DNA from: Allacma fusca
Lineage: Eukaryota > Arthropoda > Collembola > Symphypleona > Sminthuridae
NCBI GenBank assembly: GCA_947179485.1
Contig: OX359247.1
Span: 60,175,131-60,239,130, forward strand
Direction of reading: 5' to 3'
Length of the DNA: 64,000 nt
Shown here: positions 24,090 to 36,247 of the stretch, piece after piece
How the letters are laid out: each line of letters opens with the position of its first letter
Numbering within the stretch: position 1 is the first letter of the stretch
The notes under the pieces: generated by a model
Told to the model about the DNA's origin: nothing
Database searches by the model: none
Seen by the model: the letters and a program-made list of their open reading frames with translations, nothing else
Translations under genes and position numbers: made by a program

Positions 24090-24785
24090 GGTTATGTAAG
24101 ACCGTGGTTTCATCACAAAATTTACCTTGTTAATTTAAACAGAACACCTAACTGGAACGAGTCTTATTTTACTAGATGAAAATCGGAATCGTGCATTTCA
24201 TAAGTGGCCGAAGACAGGTGCTCAAGTGTTGCTTATCTGTGGAAGGAATGTCTAAAATAAAAATATTTTTGCACTCATTATTTACATAATAAAATACACC
24301 TATAGACAAATCTGCACGTCGTTGTCTTCGTCTCTGGCATACAAAGTTTGCATGGAAAAGTCAAAAGTAATGAAAACGTTCAACGAGTTTTGGCAACCTT
24401 ATACATTTGTACGCATTATGTTCATTAATAGCAGGTGACTTCGAAAATTTTAATGGGCCAACAAAAATTAATTTGGCAGAACATTTTCTCTGGTACTATA
24501 TTTTATTCGGCAAGTCTGATCAACGGATCACATTATCCAGAACGAACAATACTTACAAGGTATCAGCAATACCAGAAACCAAAAATTAATGAAACTAGCT
24601 GTGTCCTTGAAGATAATTGTAGAAACAGTAAATAATACCTTAATAAGAAACTAATAGTATAAAAGTGTACTAATGCGCTCCCAATACAAAACTTTATAAA
24701 TACTGTTCATATAAAGTACTACAAAAATATTACTACAAATCAACACGAAAATCACCACATTCAAAAACACCTAATTTAAATTTTA
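24090..24785. other. Convergent 3' flanks
   Basis: This lies between the stop codons of two convergent genes. AATAAA-type words near 24252 and 24287 suit the plus-strand receptor-like gene. Two overlapping short frames (24407-24635) look accidental. Confidence 0.45.
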
Positions 24786-24789
24786 AACC

Positions 24790-27700
24790 CTAATCTTCGT
24801 AGTGCGATTGCGGCTCTATCTTGATACTGCTTGCAACGTAGTCAGTCTCAATTTTAATCTTCGTTAGCCCCAAGTGTACCGGGATGACGGCAGGCTGTAT
24901 CTTCTGGGTTTTTGGATTTTTGAACATCGAATCTGGAATTGAATAATGACCAGATTTTCCAGACCCATGAGGTCTACCTCTTTTTTTAACTGGGGAACTC
25001 TCTACATTCAAAGGAGGTTCTTGAGCAACTTCTGCAGTCACGGTCTCGGGTGCGCTGGAAATCTCGTCCTGTTTCCTCTTTCGATTTTGCCGCGAATCCC
25101 CTTGAGCATCCTCCGACCCGTCCGAGTCCATGCACAAGGATTTTAGAACTTTGACAATCCCAGGATTTTCCAGCTGGAGAGGAGAGATAACTTCTTTTTC
25201 AGGACTTCGTGCGGGTCGACCAGCCTCTGCCAGGCTTGTTTTTATGGTATCAAGAAGATCGGCCTTATGGAACTGATCTGACAACAATCTTTCGATGTCA
25301 TCGGAAGGAATATTCATTTGTTTCAAAAACGTTCTGAGGTAAATCGTCTCGTCGTCCTCGGAAGACGAGTCATCCTCTTCAGAATAGCTGGACGATGAAG
25401 GTGTCTTGACTGGAGCAGCTGGCTCACTAACTTCGTCGGATTCGGAGCTCGATTCTATCACGCGACGACCTTTTAGAGCCCCTTTAGGGGAAGCTTTCTT
25501 CTGGAATGGAAACTTGATTTTGACCTGATCTTTGTGCGGAGTTTTCCTGGCTGCAGTCGGCCGCTTACCTACATCACCGAATTCTTTCACAGGAGTGGCA
25601 CGTCTTCTAACGGCGTTTTTCCTACTTGTGATTTTCTTCTGACTGTCGCTGCTGCTATCGGAATCTTCTGGTTTCTGAGGTGTCGGAGTTTTTCCATTTG
25701 TCTTGCAAGTTTTGGGTTTACATGGAGTTGCAATTTCTTTTAATGTCAATTCCTGGGTATATTCTTTTGAACTCTGTTTGTCGACTTCCTTCGAGCTAGG
25801 TTTTTCTGCTTCCTTTGAACAAGGTTTTCCAATTTCCTTCGAGCTCGGTGTTTCAAATTCAGTAGTATTAGTTTCTGCTGGTTCGGGAGCCTCCTCAAAA
25901 GTATTTTTACTTTTGGTACCTAACTTGTAAAACCCTGGTTTTGTCATAGACTTTTTCAAATCCTTCAGGCTGATACTTGAAGTATGTGAAGGCTGTTGAG
26001 CTTTTTTCCTTACACATGCCAGGCGAACTCGCTCTAACATCTCCATATGTTTTGATTTGCTCAACCGGGCTTTTCTATTATCCGCTACTTTTCTAAGCTC
26101 TACTGATGAATCACACGTCTGTGGACCTTTATCTCCCTCCACTGCAACTTCATCTGCAATGACAGCATCAGAGCTCTCAGGAACATCTCTAGAGTCAGTT
26201 CCCTCAATGACCTGATCGGTGGGATTGTTTGAATTCTTGCCAGGATTGTCCTCAGTTGCGGTATTATGATTTGAACGTAGATCTGCAGGATCACTGTACC
26301 GATTCTTTGGAGGCGGCCGTTGGTTGTTCTTATTATTGAAGTATCTTGGAAACCTCGGCCGGGCTGAAGAGGAAGCCCGTTGTCCAAAGTGGTTCTGAGC
26401 CTTCTGCCTGAACATTTCAGGAGTTAACTTGGGCCTGGGTCGCTGTGAAGCTGAAATTTGGGGTATGTACATTGACGGCAGTGGATTATGAGATGGCTGA
26501 GGAGCATTGAACACTGGCCGGGAATAAGCAACAGCCGGATTAGCAAATGAATTCACACAATGCAAGTTGCTGGATCGGAGCATTCCAGTTTCCAAAGTTG
26601 GCCCAGGCGAAATGTATCTTGGGTGATTATTTCTATTCAGCAAAGGTCTAGATGGCGGTGGATTAAAATGGGCTTGAGGAACATGTCCTCTGGTCGAAGA
26701 TGGTTCGGAAGCGTCTTGAAAGTAGTCAGAACTTTCCGCAAATGTTCCATTCCTTGACTGAACACCAGAGGATTCTCGCTGATATTGAAACCTCGGTATA
26801 TCCCTGCTTGAATCGTAGTAATCAAAGATCTCTTGTGGGCGAAGACTTAAGTGATTGTTTAGTTGAAAATTATCGCGGGGAATTTCCGGCCGCGGCACCA
26901 CCGGAGATGGATATGACACTATGTGGAAATTAGTTTTAAATTAATCAAAATTCGTACGGAAACCCTCACCTACCTATTTAATTCCAGTGTACTCTTTACC
27001 TGAATCGCGAAACTGGGTATGTGGAAAGTTACTATACAACGCATCTGGACAAGGATACCCGTTATTGAGATTTCTAAATTGCCCGTTGTAGACATTTCCA
27101 ACATCTGGTTCGGGCATCCGAAAGCTGCGCCCTCGACCACGTCCTACCATTGGGATACGAGAGTTAATTTCCTGTGGAGAGACATTTTGCCTACCAAAGT
27201 TTTCTCCGGAACATCTTGATGGTTCTTCTGGAAAACCAGATTTCCAATCACACCTACTATTTTGATCACCTTCAGATTGAAGTTCTTGATCAATTGGGTG
27301 ACTACGAGCACGCAGTGGGTTGGGGACTAATCCTTCAAAGCACACCAAAAGACGCTCAAATTCACATGTTCCTTTAGAGGGTCAAACAACTAAAATCGCA
27401 AGTTTTAAAAGTACGTTTTGCAAACGAGAATATCTGAAAAAGGTGATTGACTTCGTTAGATTTTATTATCGATTATTTACCGGACACCTCTGGTGTGCAA
27501 GGTACGTCTGTAGAAGCTGGTCCTTGGTGAGAAACATTTTCATTTCGAGTTTTACTCTTTTTGAGTCGTGGATCTGCGGCAGAAACCAAATCGTCCTCAT
27601 CTGAAAGGTCATGATCTTGATCAAGAACCTAAACAGAATCAGAACACACGAAGTTCACAACTACAATAAAAATTCTACAATACTTAAATACAACGCAGAA

Positions 27701-28340
27701 TACTGGAATAAATACAGCAGGAAAACTAGTATAAGAGCTCCAACTATAGCTCACCCATGTAAAGATTACAAAACGACAATAATATATAAGTATATTACCT
27801 CATCCATCGGATACTTTCGGGCCATGTTAATTATGTCTTGATAAGCAATTTCCAGGGTGTCCACGCCATAAACACTGAGAGCAACGTCAATATAAAGAAA
27901 AATTAAAACAAAATAAAATAAAACCTTTTATAAGATTATAAAAAAACTTACCAATCCGCTCGAACCTCCTGAGCAAGGGCGAGCCAAAAGTGAATGTTTT
28001 CGACATCATCACTCAGCAACAAGTGCTGGTTATCCTGTTCAATTTGCTTCAACCTCGCCCTCAAGTAAGTCTTGCATTCCCTGATTTTTGTCATGAGATC
28101 CAATGCTTTCAGATCCAGTTCCACCTCTTCTCCTTTAAAAATATAAACATAATAACACACTTTCATTAAAAAACTTACAAAGCTTAGTCGTTAAATCAAT
28201 TAATTCTACTACGTAAGACTACATCTAACTATGACAGTGGAAAAAATGTTACTGGAAGATCCTTGTCTCCTATCAAAGGTGCTGTTATTAAAACTCCCGA
28301 AATCATAGTCTGGGTAGGCTCCATAGTCAAAAGAACTCAT
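24790..28340 (-). CDS. Large disordered nuclear-type protein with AT-hook (997 aa)
   Basis: Six coding exons join in frame: 28253-28340, 27952-28132, 27799-27874, 27481-27628, 27000-27371 and 24790-26918, for 997 residues. The start MSSFDYGAYPDYDFG is at 28340. The first 110 residues form a helical region (LDLKALDLMTKIRECKTYLR and on to YQDIINMARKYP) that may be the only folded domain. An acidic stretch DLSDEDD follows. Then comes a long low-complexity region rich in P, R, N and Q with RGRGRSFR, next a Lys/Ser-rich region with repeated KEIGKPCSKEAEKPSSKEV-type units, and an acidic serine block (SSSYSEEDDSSSEDDE). A short helical segment YLRTFLKQMNIPSDDIERLL and an AT-hook core KKRGRPHGSGK follow. 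The end has two IKIE motifs, the psi-K-x-E consensus for SUMO attachment. I infer a chromatin- or transcription-associated role. No named family is recognised. Confidence 0.78.
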
Positions 28341-28349
28341 TTCTAATGA

Positions 28350-28742
28350 AAAATCAATAAATCTTCCTGGCCGAATTATAAAGACCGCATGTTAAATTAC
28401 AAACTGATGATTCAGAATCGATCGTTCACGCTGTATGACTTGAACTTACCCACCTGAAATGAATAAATAATGTTCAAAGTAAAAAATGTAATTATTATGC
28501 ACATATATACCTGTAGCAACATATAGTAATGACAATAAACAAAAAAAAAATCGAGAATAAAATCTAAGTTACTCCATGCGCGTTCCAAATCTAGGACGTA
28601 AAAACAGGAACTGGTTCCTGGAGTGGTAGCTCGAACTTCTAACATTTCTGCTCTCCTCTATGCTCTGCACTTTACCAAGCAAGCTTCTCATTACAATGGT
28701 GCTTACTGTACTCTATGGTAACCCATCCCATCTCTCACAGCG
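28350..28742. promoter_or_regulatory. 5' flank of the 997-aa gene, probable untranslated exon
   Basis: On the minus strand there is a small candidate splice pair (TTTCAG near 28457 and GTGGGTAAG near 28452), so transcription probably starts further upstream, near 28600-28700. No clear TATA box is seen. Confidence 0.3.
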
Positions 28743-28750
28743 CATGCATG

Positions 28751-30490
28751 TAGTGCTGTAATATTGTACTCGTTTAGTTTTGTACTTTTGTATTGTTTTT
28801 GTCTTTGGTACAAAACTAAACAAACAATATCCATTTTCGAGATACAAAACTAAAACAAAAACAAAAGAGGAATTGAAAAAAACAATACAATCCAAATTGT
28901 ATTGTTTCAAGGTTCTAGAGACGCTAGAAATTTACTAAAGTGATTGTTGTAATAGATTTCTAGAGCACATAGGAATTGATTTGTGTAATTGGAATCGTGA
29001 AAAAACACGTCAAAGCACAAAAACTGGGCATTGACTAATTATTGGTAGATTCGCCTATATAAAATATACACTTACATTGAGTATGTCATTCTAGTGTCAT
29101 GTGACCATTAATGCGCCAATAAAGTCAATCATAGGTGATTTACTACTAGTTACTCACCAAGTTTCATTATAGGTCATGCGCCCCTTAAAACCGTAATCTG
29201 TCATGACCCTATTGGTGACCCAATAAGGTCAATTTGAGGTCACATGACCTTACTGTGTCACTAGTAGTCACATGACCTCAGATTGACCTTACTGTGTCAC
29301 TAGTAGTCACATGACCTCAGATTGACCTTACTGTGTCACTGTAGTCACATGACCTCAGATTGACCTTACTGTGTCACTAATAGTCACATGACCTCAGATT
29401 GACCTTACTGTGTCACTAATAGTCACATGACCTCAGATTGACCTTACTGTGTCACTACTAGTCGCATGACCTCAGATTGACCTTACTGTATCACTAATAG
29501 TCACATGACCTCAGATTGACCCTACTGTGTCACTAATAGTCACATGACCTCAGATTGACCTTACTGTGTCACTAATAGTTGCATGACTTTTACTGTTACC
29601 ATATTGATTAATAAAGGTTGTAACGGCTGAGGCCACTATATCAACCAATAAAACCCTATTATTATTATTATATTGATTATTAGACGCCACCGATAAGATG
29701 TACTAGTTTTAGGTTACATTTAATGTGGATTAGTAAGATGTCATGAAAAAGGTCGTGAATTAAATCAATTAATGACAATTCAATGGCATCAGATATGATA
29801 CCAATGAATCGGTACTGATCAATAAAATTGGCTAACCGTATGGTTTAAATGTTGACCTGGATAAATCTAGTCTGTGTCTAACAAAGACAAAAGACCTAGT
29901 CTAACAAACGAACTATGCGATTTGTAAATGTAGTCCACGCATAGGGGACATTTCTACATCGATGAAATAGGTGGTAAAAGCCAACGGCTGAGCCAATTGA
30001 AAATATAGATATCAGAGCCCACGCGTCTACTCTATCCATTCTAATTTTAAGCAATGGTAGTGAATATTGTTTATGAAATTATGTTCTTCTGGAAATTACA
30101 ATGTGGTTATTACAGGGATTATTCACAAATAGGTTGGTGCCACAGAATTGCACCCTTCAAAATTCGACCGTCAACAGATTCAATGCATTTTATATGGGAG
30201 ATTCGTCAATGACTGGTTTTTTGATCTTTTACGTAATTTTTAAACAACTAAATTGCACAAATCAATTCCTACGTGCTCTTGAACTCAGATACAACTATCA
30301 CTTTAGCAAATTTCTAGCGTCTTCTAGAACCTTAGAACAATACAATACAGATTGTACAAAAACAAAAACAATCTGATAGAAGTACAAAACAAAAACAAAA
30401 CTCGGAGTACAAAACAATATCTTAGTTGTACTACTTTTGTAATTTTCGCCAAAGTACAATACAATACTAAAAGGACAAATTACAGCACTA
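28751..30490. mobile_element. Non-autonomous hAT-like element with long TIRs
   Basis: Begins TAGTGCTGTAAT and ends ATTACAGCACTA, flanked by CATGCATG (28743-28750 and 30491-30498). That duplication is itself palindromic, so it could also be the outer part of the TIR. The terminal repeats extend with divergence for about 300 bp each side, sharing for example AAGGTTCTAGA and GACGCTAGAAATTT. The interior holds the 39-bp array at 29259-29590. No coding frame is convincing. Confidence 0.8.
29259..29590. repeat. 39-bp tandem array of TGACCT half sites
   Basis: Eight units, 39 bp apart (one 38), start at 29273, 29312, 29350, 29389, 29428, 29467, 29506 and 29545. Each contains TGACCTcagatTGACC(T), that is, two AGGTCA half sites in direct repeat with a 5-base spacer, and most also carry GTCACATGAC. 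A palindromic AGGTCAcaTGACCT stands at the left edge (29257-29270). Confidence 0.92.
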
Positions 30491-30499
30491 CATGCATGA

Positions 30500-31218
30500 G
30501 TACTTGACTATTTCTTGCCTTAAGTACTGATTCAAGGACTCAGCTAACCCTTAGAGTTGCTTTATAGTACACTATAAATATCGAATTAAATATAGTATAG
30601 ATCCAAGGGGAACGACAATCATCTCAGCAGGCACATGCAACAAAAGTCCATCCCTATGTAATGTTATGCTATGTCACCCACGCTTCAATTCGCAATTAAA
30701 ATTACGCTGCGCTAATAATTTATATTATATGACTGTCGCGATTTCATTCACTTTTCGATTCTAATAGACTTTCATGGGGAGAATATTATAATTTTCAAAG
30801 GAAAAGCTAACATAATACTTATGAATGAATATAAATTTGTGCTTTGATTATTTCTGTTAAGCTTTCTGTTGACTTAGTATTTACGTTGCTTAATAGTTTA
30901 CAGCTTCTGGCTGCAAACTTGTTAAACTTGGGAACTTGGTTCCTTCGCTTTGGATTGTCTATATTGCTGCTGCTGTTGTTTGCTTCTACCGTGGTCATTG
31001 TAAGTTATCAAGCCATGTGCATTAGAACGTAATAAGTTAGTATTATGATTAAGAAAATATTTTAAAAATGTGACCGGGCGACTGTCGGTACGGCGGCATA
31101 AAATTTTGATTTAGGCATTAGTACAGTAGGAGTAGACCCACGTCCACGAGCATTTTCCTTGAGGGGACCATTCAAACATTTGGCTGGTATTGTACTAGGT
31201 ATTAGGCAATGAAAATAT
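30500..31218. other. Spacer between two transposons
   Basis: AT-rich, no gene recognised. A leucine-rich short frame at 30844-31032 starts without ATG and has no context. Confidence 0.5.
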
Positions 31219-31226
31219 TAACAAAG

Positions 31227-32448
31227 CATACTTGCAGCCGTTCAGTTCATAAAGTGGTGAACTGAACTGAACTAGCCCTTATTCTTATTGTTTTTGAATG
31301 AACTTGATCGAACTAGCTGAATGCAAACTTTTGATTGAATGAATTTGAATTGAACTCACCGGAGCTTATTGTGAATGTGAACGAACGTTCATCGTACGTT
31401 CAAGTAACACAAACTGAACTGAATTGAACTAAAGAGTCCAGGTTTGAATATAAACTTTTATATTTGTGAACGCAACGCGAATATCAAATATATATATATA
31501 ATTTGCATGGCCATATATTTTATAGTTATAATCTCAAAAGCTAGAACGCTGGTTTTTAAAGCGAAGCGCTTTTGTAAAATTGCTCGTTTTTGATTTTGTC
31601 CTTCTAAAGGCTCCCTCACGGGACAAGATACAACCGCCGGACCAGCGGCAAACGACCTGTTGGGTCCTGGACTACGGAATAACGCCTTTACTTTTTCAAT
31701 TTTCAAAATTTCATGAAATTTCGAAAATTCCCCGAATTCACTTAAAAATCTAATTTAACCGTGCAAACGAATTCGTTGATCACTAAAGTCGTGGAAAATA
31801 CCTTTCCCGCCCAAATTTCGTGAAATTTCGAAAATATTCCGAATTTACGTAAAATTCTGATTTAACCACTCGAAAGAATTCCTTGATCAATAAAATCGCC
31901 GAAAATACCTTCCTCGACAAAATATTCAAAATTTTTTGAAATTTCGAAAAAACTTTGAATTGACGTGAAAAACTGGGTTAACCACAGGAACTAGATTTTA
32001 ACTCGTTGATCACTAAGGCCATAAAAAATACCTTCCCTGCCTTGAAATCCGGCTTCGCTTTTGTTGCAATGGATGAATCGATTGCAGTTTTCGATTTTTG
32101 ACGATGCATTTGAATGACATTAAATTAAAAACCAAAAAAAAATTATTTACAAGCAAGCTGGTTTCTTATATGTATTTAATAACGCATATTTATCACATTT
32201 CGGGCGAAATCGTATGAATTAAAACGCGCAATAACGCGACCGAAAAGTATATAATGAATTGAATTGAACTTTGAAAAAATACTGCAAGGGTGAACTGAAC
32301 TGAACGCAACGACTGGAAAATATGCAGTGAATTGAACTGAACTTCGACGGGCTTTGGACAACAGGAACTGAACTTAACTGAACGGCACGAAAAATTTGGG
32401 GTTGTGAATGGAACTGAATTTGAACTTTGGACCAAAACTGCAAGTATG
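31227..32448. mobile_element. hAT-like element, GAACTGAA word, TSD TAACAAAG
   Basis: Termini CATACTTGCAG and CTGCAAGTATG, with the duplication TAACAAAG at 31219-31226 and 32449-32456. GAACTGAACTGAA words fill the first and last 200 bp. The middle holds about three tandem copies of a unit of roughly 110-120 bp (31698-32043) anchored by GAAATTTCGAAAA and CGTTGATCACTAA. The terminal CATAC departs from the usual hAT YANNG at its last base. Confidence 0.83.
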
Positions 32449-32456
32449 TAACAAAG

Positions 32457-33485
32457 GCTATTTTCTATGGACCCTGGTGTAACCCAGTATATGTACCTAT
32501 GGGCAAAGAAAAATTTAACTGCAAGAGTAACATTACGGGCTGTTTCACAAGGAGGCGAAGAGCAGACTTACTCCAAATGTATCGGCAACATGTTCTAATT
32601 CACTAAGGGGCCAGCCAATGTAATTACTCCATAATGTGAAGTAGAATGGGAAGTTGATAGCAAAAGTGAATTACAGTTGTAATACATGCTGAAGCACTTC
32701 CATTCGTTCGGAATTATCAGCACTACGAGCTAGTTCACTAAGGGGCAAAGCGCCATAACAAAGTTATATAATGTCTGCAATCAGTTGCAAATAAAGTTTT
32801 ATTGTTTTTCACTACTTGGTATGATCATCAACGAAATTAAAACAAAATCGAACAGTTCTTCCCGAGCATTATACAGACAAATAAGAGTGAAATAAGAAAT
32901 AAATACCTACAAAAAGTTTCTTTTGCGCCCTCAAAAGTTAAAAACAAGTTTTCTGGTTGGGTTTGTCAAAGGAATCAATATTCTGTTGCTGAAAATGATG
33001 AAAACGATTTACAATTATCATTGAAACATATAGGACTGCCAAATTAAAACTAAAATATAAGTGCTTTTTCAAAGTCGAAAATTGCTAAATTTTTTAAAAC
33101 AGATTACAATTTTCGACTAGAAGAAAAGACCACAAAAAGTAATTGTATAACCGTTACCAAAATGGTCCAAGGGAGCAATAACATTACGCGGCATGTTGAA
33201 CCTTGAAGAGGATCCACGAAAAATAAATTAAAATTACCATTTTACATTGTAGAGGTAAATTAACATTAAAATACATCTTGTACTGAATCTAATGTGAACC
33301 CATAGTAATATGACCTGCAATTCATTGATGTGTATGCTTGTGTTAACAATTAAAAATCTCTGAGTCCATTCATTCGTCCTTTTCATTAACTGGAAGGGGA
33401 CAGAATTTCCAAGGGGAATTTTTTCGGTATTATTGTAACGAGAAATAATACATGTGGGCATTTTCAACTGATTAGCGTTTATTTA
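32457..33485. other. Intergenic, nothing recognised
   Basis: No gene supported. The word TTCACTAAGGGGC occurs twice (near 32600 and 32735), a weak sign of an old local duplication. Confidence 0.45.
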
Positions 33486-33494
33486 CCTCATCAA

Positions 33495-34090
33495 AATCAG
33501 TTTTTTAGGGGTGAAGCGAAACGAGGCCTGTCTGCCTGTCTGTAGAGGCTGTCTTGTCCGCACGATATCTGCAGAAGCATTGCTACTACACATTACAAAA
33601 TTTTTACCGGGACAGATCATGCAAACAGGAAGAACCCTATTGTTTTTGAAGGACATCGTGTCATTCGTTTGACCTCAGAAAATTAAATGAGGTCACGTAT
33701 AAACTCATACTAATACATATGTGTTCACATTGGGGAGTACAGCTTACGCCACCTATTGTAGGATTTGTTGTTCACCTTAAATTGTGTGTTCTAACCACCG
33801 GTAGAGGTCGGGAGTACTTGTTTTTTTACGGGGACAGATCTTGCGAAAGGGAAGAACCCTATTGTTTTTGAAGGGCATCGTGTCATCGGTTTGATCCCGG
33901 AAAAATAAATGAGGTCACGTATAAACTCATGATAATACATTTGTGTGCACATTGGGGAGTGCAGCTTGCGCCATCTATTGAAGGATTGTTGTAACATTGA
34001 ATTGACTGCTGTAACGACCACTAGATGTCGGGGTATTTGTACATGGTGTTTTAAAATCGAATATGAAACGTAGTAATACATTGAAGGAAA
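33495..34090. repeat. Dispersed repeat family, two partial tandem copies
   Basis: Starts TTTTAGGGGTGAAGCG and continues with CTGTCTGTAGAGGCTGTC and CATTGGGGAGTACAGC blocks. A second partial copy follows at about 33825-34085. The same family recurs at 38325-38985, and in a short reverse copy near 2905-3005. Confidence 0.75.
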
Positions 34091-34345
34091 CACACGTATA
34101 AACAATTTAATGTGCAATTATATACTTAAGCGTTTTAACGCGCACATTATCCTTATAAATTAATGACCTAGGGATGGAGTTTGTGGCTATTAAACTTTCG
34201 CGCTCTACTCTTAATATCAGCGCGCAAGGTTTAGGCATACAGTAAGCCCAAGACTGGGCTTAATTCGAAAGCCGTTTAGCCTCTACACTTTTCTGCTGTT
34301 GTGTTAATTTAAAGTTGGGCGTGCATATATGCATATACAGCAAGT

Positions 34346-34410
34346 CGAGAAGCACAGCGGGCTGAAACTCTGTCGCAGAGGAGAGCTTTTTCAGCTCGCT
34401 CTGCTTCTCG
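34346..34410. repeat. Hairpin with 22-bp arms
   Basis: The arms 34346-34367 (CGAGAAGCACAGCG...) and 34389-34410 (...CTCTGCTTCTCG) are inverse complements with two mismatches, around a 21-base loop that itself contains short complementary words. Confidence 0.75.
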
Positions 34411-34659
34411 GCTATATACCAACTCCTTGCAGCCTACTGGAAGCTCGCAATATTACACAATTTTAGATTATCACTTAAAAGCGCTAATCGTAATTATTAT
34501 AAACATTAGACATAAATCATCAAATTTTGATTAAATTAAGTCTGATAGTGATCTTTAGTGGGCCGGAAGCTGTTGTCCCATAATTTTTTGATGAAATACC
34601 AACTATCCATGTATATGAAACGAATTGTTAGTCTAACAGTTAATAGTTCACATGTCTTA

Positions 34660-34811
34660 TATAAGATTACTTTACCCGGCGAAGCGGGACATTAATATTA
34701 AGCCTTCTCGACAGGCCTTGATACAGGATCTATGTATAGCCATTTAAGGTTTTGTGAATACTCACAATTCTCAAGTAATTTCCCATGTGCGAAGCACAGG
34801 GCTTTTACTAG
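34660..34811 (+). mobile_element. Helitron-like 3' end
   Basis: A small GC hairpin GTGCGAAGCAC (34787-34797) sits about ten bases before a terminal CTAG at 34808-34811 followed by T, the layout of a Helitron 3' terminus. A second hairpin, CCCGGCGAAGCGGG, lies near 34676-34689. No 5' TC end or Rep/helicase coding is visible, so the element's extent is unknown. Confidence 0.45.
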
Positions 34812-36130
34812 TTACAAACGAATGCACAATCGTTTCAAGTCAAAATGCTCACCATGTGGAAACGGTTCGATTGAAACGCGCAAGTACACATGAACATATT
34901 CTAGTGATGATTTTATTTAACATTCATTTCTTTCTCGTCAAATGGTGCCTTGCTAATTTTGTTTGTTGCATGTAGTTTTAACTGCTTATGCAAATTTTAG
35001 TCTTACTTTCACAGTGGTTTTACATGTCAAGGTGTTATGTGGTTATTTTGTTGGGAAATATTAAACATTGATTTATTTTAGTGTTCTCCCGTATATTATG
35101 TGGACTGGTGAACCACAAAACGGTAACATATCAAATTTTTATAAACTAATTGTGGTAAGAGGCTGTACACATTTACATTCATTATATACCTGGCGCCTTT
35201 ATTTCAAAATATCAGTATTTGAAATCACGGAGCTAGATTTAATGGAATGTAGGGTATATAACGGGCTTTTGTACGGGCATTTGTAACGCAAATGTTTTGG
35301 AATGGAATTTAATTGGCTGTGGGATATAAATGTTTATTTGCATGTATGTCAGTTTAAAGTGTGTTATATTTAATTTTTGTTTTGCCTCAGTTTACATCTT
35401 TGCCCAATACATATAAATGCGACCTGTACGGGGGGAAATTAATTGCATGTTTCCTTGTACACACCACATTACTGTTAATAACCCTTGTTGCAACTCCGCC
35501 CCCTAGTGACTTAGCACGTAGTGCTGATCACAGATGATTTTTTAATTTTATAAACTTACACTTAGTGGTTTTTCATATGTAAACAAAAATGAGCTAATCA
35601 CCAATGTGCTTTGAAGTTCAAACTTGAACAGCGCTCCAAAGATTTGGTAACCTCCTCCAAATGAACATGGCTATAGTCACCATAAAGTAGCCGAGAAGCA
35701 GCACTATACCTTAACTTTATGCAATCCCACAATATGCTGCATTTATTATCCATTGATTACACAATTATTGCAATTCCAGGAAATTCAGAAATTCTCACAT
35801 GTAAATACTGTTAAAAACACTACGGCGGAGTTTCGTATTTTAGATTGTTAGGATTGCATAGTTAGATCAACTCTTATTTTGAAACAAAGGCATTTATCGT
35901 TTGGATTGCAAGAATTTATGAAATTTAGTTTTTATTAATTTTAATATTTATTGTACAGAAAGTTAAAAATGTTGTTGACAACAGGATTAAGGAAAACTAT
36001 ATTTAAGGGCTGATCTCTTAAAGATCCCAGTACCAGATTTTTATACTAAGGTCCTAGTTACTAAAGGCACCCTCCTGAAAAATTTCATGTAGTTCCAAGG
36101 GGTGTAACTAGTGTTTCTGTCGGTGCAAGT
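34812..36130. other. Intergenic with fragments of the dispersed family
   Basis: About 35380-35540 matches the tail of the dispersed copy at 38795-38975 (shared CACATTACTGTTAATAAC and TGACTTAGCACGTAGTG). The two halves at 33495-34090 and 35380-35540 may be one interrupted copy. No gene seen. Confidence 0.5.
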
Positions 36131-36247
36131 ATTGGGATTAGGGCTCCTCACAACTCAAGTTATCACGTTATTTGAACTTGAAGTTGTACTTGAAATTGAA
36201 TTTTCAACTCAATTGTGACCTCATAGTTGTATTTGACCAATTGCAAA

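Noticed and set aside
26100-26933. Several frames overlapping the large final exon of the 997-aa gene
   Set aside because: Shadow frames of a long, codon-biased exon on either strand.
29257-29590. CRISPR-like 39-bp repeats
   Set aside because: Perfectly tandem without spacers and located inside a transposon.
30101-30376. 91-codon plus-strand frame starting with ATG
   Set aside because: It lies within the long inverted terminal repeat of a hAT-like element; composition follows the repeat, not a protein.
32176-32443. Three overlapping minus-strand frames
   Set aside because: They translate the GAACTGAA word array of a transposon in three phases.
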